Shown here piece by piece: positions 1-6,700 of a DNA stretch of 15,641 nt. The position numbers and the translations under genes are program-made. The notes under the pieces are model-generated. The model saw only the letters and a list, made by a program, of their open reading frames with translations. It searched no databases and was not told the origin of the DNA. Position 1 is the first letter of the stretch. Every line of letters begins with the position of its first letter. Origin of the DNA: DATLYB01 sp964502525 (GTDB lineage: Bacteria; Bacteroidota; Bacteroidia; Chitinophagales; CAIOSU01); NCBI GenBank assembly GCA_964502525.1, contig CAZCXH010000117.1, positions 1 to 15,641 of the forward strand, written 5' to 3'.

Positions 1-1071
1 GTGATTGACAACCGCGATCCGGCAGCGCCCGTTAACAAGGCTTTCATCAAAATTCCCGGCAACGTTGACATCGCTGTGCAGGGAAATGTGCTGTTTGCCG
101 ACAGCTACGTTGACCTGGTCGCTATTGACATCAGCAATCCGGAAAATGCTTCTGAAGTGAAGCGCATTGAAAGCATCTTCCCTCAAAGGCTGTGGGATAA
201 TGGATATTACTATGGTGACGCTGAGAAAGGCATAGTTGTAAGCATGAAGTTGATTGACAAAACGGAGAGCGTTGAAGTGGAGTGCGGACAGGAACCGCAG
301 CCATACTATTATTATGGAGGATATATGGAGGGTGACGCGGTTATGGTTCCAACCGCTTTCAGCCCGAACGGTGACGGGGCGCAAAACACATCCGCTACAA
401 CAGCGCCCGGAATAGGCGGCTCCATGGCGCGCTTCACGATTGCAAGCCACTACCTCTATTGCATTGACAACAGCGACATGAACCTCGTTGACATCAGCGA
501 TGCGCGCAACCCGGTTATCTGGAACAAACTGAACATCGGGTTCAGCATTGAAACAATTTTCCCTTATGGCGACAAGCTGTTCATCGGCTCGCAAAGCGGG
601 ATGTTTATTTATGATAACCGCAATCCTTCCGGTCCCGTCCTGATTTCGCAATACAGCCATATAACGAGCTGCGACCCTGTTGTGGTGGAAGGCGATTATG
701 CTTACGTCACGCTGCGTAACGGAACGCCCTGCCAGGGATTCACCAATGAATTACAGGTGGTTGACATATCCAATCTGAGCGCTCCGTCATTGGTGAAAAC
801 GTATTCGATGTACAATCCTCACGGGTTGGGAATTGACAACGGCATCCTCTTCATCTGCGATGGCACCGCTGGATTAAAAGTTTACGATGCCACAGACATC
901 CATGCGATTGATAAAAACCTGCTGAAGCACTACGGCTCGGTGCAGGCTTATGACGTGATACCTTTAAGTACGCGCAATATTCTTATTATGATCGGCTCAA
1001 ACGGTTTATACCAATATAATTATACTAATCCGCAGGAAGTGCAATTGATTAGTGAAATTCCGGTGATTTAG
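1..1071 (+). CDS. LVIVD-repeat beta-propeller-like protein, 3' part (5' end outside window)
   Basis: The frame is open from base 1 to the TAG at 1069-1071. The GTG at base 1 reads as an internal valine, because the first residues (VIDNRDPAAP) are already the middle of a repeat, so the N-terminus, normally a lipoprotein signal in this family, is missing. LVIVD-type repeats (hydrophobic core followed by VDISNP or VDISDARNP) recur at about residues 38-48, 160-171, 205-213 and 253-263, each preceded by strands such as GDKLFIGS and GDYAYVTL, as expected for propeller-like blades. Such proteins are usually surface or periplasmic in Bacteroidota; the molecular role of the family is not known. Residues 85-140 are a non-repeat insert rich in Tyr and Gly that contains FSPNGDG. 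The gene lies 47 bases before the sigma factor on the same strand and could be cotranscribed with it. The family call is firm; the function is unknown. Confidence 0.85.
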   Translation: MIDNRDPAAPVNKAFIKIPGNVDIAVQGNVLFADSYVDLVAIDISNPENASEVKRIESIFPQRLWDNGYYYGDAEKGIVVSMKLIDKTESVEVECGQEPQPYYYYGGYMEGDAVMVPTAFSPNGDGAQNTSATTAPGIGGSMARFTIASHYLYCIDNSDMNLVDISDARNPVIWNKLNIGFSIETIFPYGDKLFIGSQSGMFIYDNRNPSGPVLISQYSHITSCDPVVVEGDYAYVTLRNGTPCQGFTNELQVVDISNLSAPSLVKTYSMYNPHGLGIDNGILFICDGTAGLKVYDATDIHAIDKNLLKHYGSVQAYDVIPLSTRNILIMIGSNGLYQYNYTNPQEVQLISEIPVI

Positions 1072-1081
1072 GTAAATTAAC

Positions 1082-1114
1082 AGACCTGACAGGTTTCTCA
1101 AACCTGTCAGGTCT
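1082..1114. repeat. REP-like perfect inverted repeat ending 4 bases before the sigma factor start
   Basis: Arms at 1082-1095 (AGACCTGACAGGTT) and 1101-1114 are perfect reverse complements with a 5-base loop (TCTCA). From memory, a palindrome of this kind (ACCTGACAGGTTT and its complement) is scattered in many Bacteroidota genomes like REP elements; I cannot check this here. There is no T-tract, so it is not a typical rho-independent terminator. In the mRNA the stem would sit directly against the ATG at 1119. Confidence 0.85.
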
Positions 1115-1118
1115 TCGA

Positions 1119-1679
1119 ATGTCAATGGATTTTGAACTGGTGAGAGGCTGCCGGAAAAACGACAGGCTCTCGCAGAAACGGTTGTATGAAAAGTTCTATG
1201 GACGCATGATGGGCGTGTGCCTGCGCTATGCATCAGGCAGGGAGGAGGCAGCGGAGATTCTGAATAAAGGTTTTTTGAAAGTGTTCAACATGATTGGCAA
1301 TTACGCACCCGAACGCGGCAGGCTTGATAGCTGGATTTACAAGATCATGATGAACACCGCCATTGACCATTTTCGCGCGGAGGTAAGGCACAGAAGCAAT
1401 ATCGTGGAGATGGAACAGGCATATTATATAGGAGATCAAAGCGATGTGCTGCACCAGATCAGCGCTGACGAGATAATAGAATTGATTCAGAAACTTTCAC
1501 CGGCTTACAGAACAGTATTTAATATGTATGTGATGGAAGGAATGAGTCATAGTGAGATTGCGGAAGCGTTGGGTATTTCCGAAGGAACAACAAAGTCGAA
1601 CCTTGCCAAGGCGAGGAAGAAATTGCAGGCGATGGTCGCTGATATGAATAAGATAAAGGTTGATTGGTTGACCGGTTAA
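1119..1679 (+). CDS. ECF-type RNA polymerase sigma-70 family factor
   Basis: This 186-residue protein has the two-domain plan of an ECF sigma factor. Region 2 lies at about residues 18-89 (core binding and -10 recognition, with NAxxH-like spacing around WIYKIMMNTAIDHFR). Region 4 lies at about 116-170, with a helix-turn-helix at 141-166 (MSHSEIAEALGISEGTTKS, then NLAKARKKL) for -35 contact. The ATG at 1119 is the first start in the frame; the ATG at 1125 is an alternative, and a hairpin leaves no room for a ribosome-binding site. Residues V181 to G186 and the stop codon are encoded by a repeat array at 1660-1691, so the natural C-terminus may have been replaced by an insertion. The probable partner is the anti-sigma-like protein at 2125-3519, separated from it by the four-helix-bundle gene. 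Target promoters are unknown. Confidence 0.93.
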   Translation: MSMDFELVRGCRKNDRLSQKRLYEKFYGRMMGVCLRYASGREEAAEILNKGFLKVFNMIGNYAPERGRLDSWIYKIMMNTAIDHFRAEVRHRSNIVEMEQAYYIGDQSDVLHQISADEIIELIQKLSPAYRTVFNMYVMEGMSHSEIAEALGISEGTTKSNLAKARKKLQAMVADMNKIKVDWLTG

Positions 1680-1691
1680 TTAGTTGATTGG
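1660..1691 (+). repeat. Left degenerate octamer array flanking the four-helix-bundle gene
   Basis: Four head-to-tail octamers are seen: TTGATTGG (1660-1667), TTGACCGG (1668-1675), TTAATTAG (1676-1683) and TTGATTGG (1684-1691). The same octamer type occurs in opposite orientation at 2098-2121 on the other side of the four-helix-bundle gene. Between the two sides, 1674-1691 and the complement of 2098-2115 match at 16 of 18 positions. The last codons and stop of the sigma factor gene lie inside this array. Confidence 0.8.
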
Positions 1692-1706
1692 TAAAAAAAC
1701 GAAGGT

Positions 1707-2132
1707 ATGGAAAGTCAAAACTACAAGGGGTTGAAGTCATTTGAAGAATTGGTGATTTGGCAGGAGGCCAGGCAATTGAGGAATGATATTTTTCAGACGG
1801 CAAAGAGCTTTCCGACAGAGGAGAAATTTAAATTAACTGACCAAATAATTCGCAGCAGTCGTTCAGTAACAGCCAATATTGCCGAAGGCTTCGGCAGATA
1901 TCACTACCAGGAGTTTATTCAATTCTGTCGCCATGCAAGAGGTTCGCTTTTGGAAACCAATGATCATCTTATGTGCGCGTTGGATTGCAATTATATTGAT
2001 GGAACCGTTTACAATGTGTTTAAGAATAGAATTGAAGTGCTGACCAAGAAGATAAATGCTTTTATCAACTATCTGAAATCAGCAAAAACCCATTCAGCCA
2101 ATCAACAGATTAACCGATTAACAGATGCCTAA
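1707..2132 (+). CDS. Four-helix-bundle protein (S23 / 23S rRNA IVS-encoded family)
   Basis: This 141-residue protein matches the S23/IVS four-helix-bundle family in length and signature. An N-terminal FEELVIWQEARQL helix (residues 12-24) is followed by the hallmark segment around residues 45-61 (DQIIRSSRSVTANIAEGFG), then two more amphipathic helices (66-92 and 100-125). Members form small oligomeric bundles with basic surfaces; binding to nucleic acid has been suggested, but no function is established. The gene starts 28 bases after the sigma factor stop and overlaps the next gene by 8 bases (ATG 2125, stop 2130-2132). Its last 10 residues, from N132, are encoded by the right octamer array, so the tail after about S130 is probably not part of the fold. 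Its position splits a sigma/anti-sigma pair and suggests insertion rather than a role in sigma control. Confidence 0.9.
   Translation: MESQNYKGLKSFEELVIWQEARQLRNDIFQTAKSFPTEEKFKLTDQIIRSSRSVTANIAEGFGRYHYQEFIQFCRHARGSLLETNDHLMCALDCNYIDGTVYNVFKNRIEVLTKKINAFINYLKSAKTHSANQQINRLTDA
2098..2121 (-). repeat. Right degenerate octamer array (inverted relative to 1660-1691)
   Basis: Three octamers are seen on the + strand, CCAATCAA (2098-2105), CAGATTAA (2106-2113) and CCGATTAA (2114-2121), followed by a partial fourth beginning CAGAT at 2122. Read on the - strand they are TTAATCGG, TTAATCTG and TTGATTGG, the same type as the left array. The partial fourth unit contains the ATG (2125) of the downstream gene. 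The array encodes the C-terminal residues of the four-helix-bundle protein. Confidence 0.78.
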
Positions 2133-3519
2133 TAACGAGTTTGATAAAATTCTGCACAAAAAGATCGAAGGCTACGAAGCTCCCTTTAATGCTGCCAACT
2201 GGCAGAAGATGGAAGCCATGCTGCCGCATGATTCAAGAAAGTTTTTCATTGTAATGACAAGTTTGTTCGCAGTGCTGTTTGTAGCAACCAGCGCCCTGAT
2301 GATGAATAATTTATTGAATTCATCTGATGATGAAAAGGCTTCGGCAATTGCTGCTGCAAAGAGCAGGAAAAATATAGATGCGGAGCATGAATACGCTGGT
2401 GTGAATTATGTTCAGAGTGAAAAGGGAACCGCGGGATCGGATCAATCAGATCCCATTGAGCGAGATGACGCAGCGATAAATAATCAGGTGGTTGATAAGG
2501 CTGATTTGAAAACAATCCCATCGGCAAGTTCTCAGATTTATTTTGCCCCCGATGTAAAAACGAGGTCAGAAAAAACTCGTAGTGGTGCCAGTGGAGCAAC
2601 CAATGAAAATGAATGGAAATTGAAGAGAAAAAGTAAAGCGGCAACCGGGGCAGTGAACGATCCGAGGTCTGGCAGTTATCGGATGAGTGGCATTTCGCAT
2701 GTGATTGATAACAGCGAAACTGCCGAAATGCTTGCAAGAATCAACGCGGGTGTAATCGGTTCAACTACTTCGGAAGAACAACAGATGCCATCCCTTCAAG
2801 GGATGGCATCTGTTGCCAATATAAAAAGAAAAGTATTTGAATTCGGTTTAGGACTGGTTGCCGGCACCAACGTTTCATTTATTGATGCGTCCTATCTCAC
2901 CAAGCCCGGATATGCCGTTGGACTTTCGCAGGAACTGATGTTTGTAAACAGAGTCGGCTTGGTTATTGGCGAATCTTACTCTTTAACAAAATATGATGGC
3001 GGCAATTATCCGTGCCCGGCAGGCTATAGCAACTGCCCGAACGGCTATAGTTCCGATGTGAAGTCATTCAACCTGGGGATTGATCTTAAAGTCAACATCA
3101 TCCGCAAGCCTCGATGGAATTGGTACGCAAAAGCCGGGATGGTGAATGTGTTCAAGATTGAAGAGCTTTTTGAATTCCGCTATCCTGATGCGGACACCAT
3201 TGCACCGCCACCGGTTCCGTCAACGCAAACAAACTTCAACGGCTTGAATGATTCAAGCTTTGAGGATGCCCTGGTTGTTACAGCACCCAATGCATTTGCA
3301 CCAAACCCCGAACCTTTGCCCGACCTGACGATTTCAGGCGCAAAGCGATTTCATCCCGCTTACCATTTCGCGACAGGATTTGACGTGAAGTTGAGTGCAA
3401 GGGTGAAACTTCAATTTGAAACAGGCTATTCCTTCACCCAACCAACAGCAGGACCGGACAACAAGAGGTTGCACGCCATAGGGTTGAATGGCGGCTTTTT
3501 TTACACTTTCGCAAAGTAA
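2125..3519 (+). CDS. Anti-sigma-like protein spanning both membranes, with C-terminal outer-membrane beta-barrel (Dma-like)
   Basis: The 464 residues fall into four parts. Residues 1-39 are a short cytosolic segment (FDKILHKKIEGYEAP, then W26) of the type found before membrane helices in Bacteroidota sigma-partner proteins. Residues 40-62 are one hydrophobic helix. Residues 65-235 are a polar low-complexity linker long enough to cross the periplasm. Residues 236-464 alternate like beta strands (FEFGLGLVAGTNVSF, RVGLVIGESYSL, NWYAKAGMV, VKLQFETGYSF, GLNGGFFYTF) and resemble an eight-stranded barrel with long loops. One loop (residues 345-405) is rich in Pro and acids, and another has C297 and C304, which could form a disulfide. 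Dual membrane-spanning anti-sigma factors with this layout are known from Bacteroides thetaiotaomicron, where they link envelope state to an ECF factor. Here the partner should be the sigma factor at 1119-1679. Direct binding is inferred, not shown. Confidence 0.78.
   Translation: MPNNEFDKILHKKIEGYEAPFNAANWQKMEAMLPHDSRKFFIVMTSLFAVLFVATSALMMNNLLNSSDDEKASAIAAAKSRKNIDAEHEYAGVNYVQSEKGTAGSDQSDPIERDDAAINNQVVDKADLKTIPSASSQIYFAPDVKTRSEKTRSGASGATNENEWKLKRKSKAATGAVNDPRSGSYRMSGISHVIDNSETAEMLARINAGVIGSTTSEEQQMPSLQGMASVANIKRKVFEFGLGLVAGTNVSFIDASYLTKPGYAVGLSQELMFVNRVGLVIGESYSLTKYDGGNYPCPAGYSNCPNGYSSDVKSFNLGIDLKVNIIRKPRWNWYAKAGMVNVFKIEELFEFRYPDADTIAPPPVPSTQTNFNGLNDSSFEDALVVTAPNAFAPNPEPLPDLTISGAKRFHPAYHFATGFDVKLSARVKLQFETGYSFTQPTAGPDNKRLHAIGLNGGFFYTFAK
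2433..2454. repeat. Near-perfect palindrome inside the anti-sigma-like linker
   Basis: Arms GGGATCGGAT (2433-2442) and ATCAGATCCC (2445-2454) pair at 9 of 10 positions around a 2-base centre. It is translated in frame as part of the disordered linker, at about residues 103-110 of the protein. It may be a second REP-type insertion or only a chance palindrome. Confidence 0.55.
2779..2815. repeat. Perfect 37-base palindrome (18-base arms, 1-base centre) read in frame
   Basis: Bases 2779-2796 (CAACAGATGCCATCCCTT) are the exact reverse complement of 2798-2815, with C2797 between them. The element encodes residues 219-231 of the anti-sigma-like protein (QQMPSLQGMASVA) and keeps the reading frame. 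It lies at the end of the linker, just before the beta-barrel. A perfect 18-base arm is far beyond what coding sequence gives by chance and looks like a REP-type repeat that landed in a tolerant linker. Confidence 0.9.
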
Positions 3520-3699
3520 TTGCTGTTTTTTCCAAAATATTTTAAAGAATTGATCTAAGTCAACGCCCCTGCCAAACCATTGCCATTCCTTGATCCTACA
3601 GGAGGGTTGGCGAAGGTTGCATGATCATTCAAAATATTTTTTTTCCAATTGTTAAAAAAATCAAAAAATAATTCCGATAATAGCGCAACGGTATGGTTC

Positions 3700-3731
3700 T
3701 TTGCATGCCGAAAAATTGTTCTTTAAATTTT
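3700..3731 (+). promoter_or_regulatory. Probable promoter of the SusC/SusD operon
   Basis: TTTG at 3700-3703 is followed after 20 bases by TAAATTTT at 3724-3731, close to the Bacteroidota housekeeping consensus TTTG / TAnnTTTG with its usual spacing of about 19-21. It predicts a transcript start near 3738 and a 5' leader of about 30 bases before the ATG at 3768. The rest of the 248-base intergenic stretch (3520-3767) is AT-rich. I see no clear terminator in it. Confidence 0.5.
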
Positions 3732-3767
3732 TAGATTTCTAATTTCTTTAACAAAAACAACACGGTT

Positions 3768-6700
3768 ATGAAATGGAAATTTTTGTTTTTGTCTTTAACA
3801 GCACTGGCTCTGTTCCAGCCGGTTCTCGCCCAACGAACTATTACCGGCACGATAACCTCTGCCGAAGACGATCAGCCCATAGTGGGCGCCAATGTTCTGG
3901 AGGAGGGAACCTCCAACGGCACCACTACTGACGTTGACGGTAAGTATTCGCTCACTGTCAGCGACAGCGCAAAAAATCTCGTTTTCACATTTGTGGGTTT
4001 GAAAAAGCAAACCCTGCCTATAGATAAGAACGAGATCAGTGTCGTCATGGAAGCCGATGAAAACGTCTTTGATGACGTGGTCATCACCGCCATTGCCATC
4101 GAGCGCGAGAAAAGCTCGCTGGGGTATGCTACCACTACGGTGGAGAATGCGGAGTTGACCGCAATCGCTTCATCCAGCCCGATTGAAGCCCTGAAAGGGA
4201 AGGTAGCTGGCGCCTCCATCACCACTTCCAATGGAAGTCCCGGGGCATCCACGAGGATCGTTTTGCGCGGAGGCACCTCCATCCTTGGCGACAACCAGGC
4301 GCTGCTGGTTGTTGACGGTCTTCCCATTGATAACTCCAACTTCGGTTCCGGAGACGATTTTAACGGAGAAGCGGACGAGTTAAACAACAACTTCGATGTT
4401 GGCAACCGGGGCAATGACCTCAATCCGAATGATATTGAATCAATTACAGTCCTCAAAGGTCCTGCCGCTGCTGCACTCTACGGGTCAAAAGGAGCAAACG
4501 GGGCGCTGATCATCACCACAAAAAGAGGGAGTGATGTTTCAAAATCAGGAAAGCCGTTCATGGTTTCCTATGGTTCGGATTTCACGTTCAGTAATATATT
4601 GAAGCTCCCTGAGTATCAAAATGAATACGGGCAAGGCGGGGAAAAATTCCCGGACAGCCGTGAAAATTTCAGTTGGGGACCAAAGTTTGACGGGGTTGTA
4701 AGACCATGGGGGCAGATGGTGGATGGACAGCAGAAGGTGAAGCCTTACTCAGCGCTGCCCAATAACGTGCAGGAATTTTTTGAACTCGGCACTAAATTCA
4801 GCAACAACATTTCATTTGAAGGCGAAACCAAGAACACCGGTTACTACTTGTCTTACAATAATATAAAACAAGAGGGCGTGATACCTACGGAAGGTTACAA
4901 AAGAAACTCGCTCCGCTTTAATCTCTCTCACACTTTCAGCGAGAAGCTGCGCAGCGAAGCATCTTTATTTTATGCAAAAACGCATATAGATTGGACGGTG
5001 CAGGGGCAGGGCACCTACTCAACTTATGACCAGGTGATTCAAACTCCAAGAGACATTTCCCTGCTTGAATTGAAAGACCTGGATGATCCTTTCAATCAGC
5101 CTGAGACGTATTACGGAGCCTACACGCTGAATCCGTGGTATGTCCTGGATGTTCAGGACAATGACAACGATGTTGACCGGTTCAACGCCATTGCTTCCGT
5201 TACCTACTCTCCTGTTAAATGGTTGGATATTATGGGGCGGTTCGGTTCTGATATTTATACTGATACCCGTGTGCAGCGGCTGGCGAAATTCAGCTTCGAA
5301 AACCAAACTTTCCCTTATGAAGAAGATGGAAAATATTCGGAAGACATCTATAGGGTCAACAGCTACAACACAGATCTGATTATATCGGCAAATCATACCT
5401 TCGACAACGGATTTAGCATTGGCGGGCTTGTCGGCAACAACATTTTCACCAAAAAGATCCAAAACACTTTCGCTTCCACGGCAGGATTGAACATTGAAGG
5501 TTTCTATAACCTCTCTAACTCAAAAGGAAGGCCGGTGACGAACAGCCTCCTATCTGAAAGGAGAACGGCTGGCGTTTATGGAGAACTGGATTTTGACTAT
5601 AAGGATTATGTATTTCTTACATTCACTGCCCGCAACGACTGGGCTTCCACGCTCCCGGCAGATAACAACAGCTATTTCTATCCCGGTATAAATGCGGCAT
5701 TCGTATTTACCAAATTGGTGGATATTAATCCCAAGATTTTGAGTTATGGCAAAGTGCGCGGGGGATGGGCTAAGGTAGGCAGTGGTGGCGAAGCTCCTTA
5801 CCTGCTTACCAATGTATATGTACAAAACAGCATTGGTGATGGCTTTAATGAGTCGGAGGTAAATCCTCCTTATCCATCGGGAGCCGGTGACGCAGTTGGC
5901 GTTGATGCATATACCGTAAGCAATACGCTGCGAAATCCAAACCTCAAGCCGGAGTTCACCACTTCATGGGAAATCGGCACAGAACTGGGTTTCTGGAAAG
6001 ACCGGTTCACTGTTGACTTCACTTATTACATGAGCGAAAGCAAAGACCTCATTCTTACTACCGCTCCTGTTGCTCCAAGCTCCGGCTACACTGCTCAAGT
6101 GATAAATGCAGGAACCATGGAAAACAAAGGATTCGAACTGGAGGCAAGCATCATTCCTGTGCACACCAGCTTCGGACTGAAATGGGAAGTGTATGGAACC
6201 TTCACCAAAAACACCAATGAAGTAACCGCTTTGCCGGATGGTGTTGACCAGATCGTGCTTGGCGGTTTCTCCGATATGTCAATTGTTGCCAGACAAGGAG
6301 AACCCTATGGTTCGTTTTATGCTGTTTCCGCACAGCGAGACCCGCAGGGCAGAGTCGTGGTTGATTCTATATCGGGACAACCGCTGCTGGATGATGAGCC
6401 CAGAATCTTCGGCTCTTATCAACCCGACTGGATCGGCAGCATAGGAACTACCTTATCATGGAAAGGGCTAAAATTCAATATCCTGTTCGACACGCGGCAG
6501 GGAGGAATGGTATATTCAAGAACAATGGATACTCAGGAGTTTGTGGGAACCTCTCCCAATACGCTGAATGATGACCGGGAAGATTTTATTGTTCCCAACA
6601 GCGTGATTCAGACCGAATCCGGAGATTATGTAGAAAACACCACCGTGCTAGCCCATCACCAGGATTATTGGACTGTTTATAACAATCAGGATCATGCAGC

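Larger units (their letters stand above)
1660..2129 (+). mobile_element. Candidate inserted cassette: four-helix-bundle gene between inverted octamer arrays
   Basis: A single small gene is bounded by inverted arrays of the same degenerate octamer and lies exactly between two genes that normally form a sigma/anti-sigma pair. S23-type four-helix-bundle genes are known as passengers of intervening sequences in 23S rRNA of Leptospira and relatives, so mobility has precedent in the family. No transposase is encoded, and no flanking target duplication was identified. The unit could move by help in trans, by RNA-based means, or may be an old, now fixed insertion. The boundaries are approximate, set by the outermost octamer-like sequence. 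Confidence 0.4.

Noticed and set aside
1..3. GTG at base 1 as the true start of the LVIVD protein
   Set aside because: The reading begins inside a repeat and lacks a signal peptide, so the gene is cut by the window edge.
340..420. A complete gliding-associated C-terminal (CHU_C) domain in the LVIVD protein
   Set aside because: Only the short FSPNGDG motif is present; the rest of the domain is missing and LVIVD repeats resume right after it.
2560..2731. Further short inverted repeats in the linker (ACGAG/CTCGT, ATCCGA/TCGGAT, GCATTTCG/CGAAATGC)
   Set aside because: Stems of 5-8 bases with loops of 11-26 bases are expected by chance in this length of sequence.
3573..3611. Possible terminator hairpin (GCCAAACC with GGTTGGC) after the anti-sigma-like gene
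   Set aside because: It needs a bulge, has a long loop and no T-tract immediately after the stem.
3533..3640. Direct repeat of CAAAATATTTT (3533-3543 and 3630-3640)
   Set aside because: It is an 11-base AT-only-type motif in a very AT-rich leader and may be chance; too little to call an operator.
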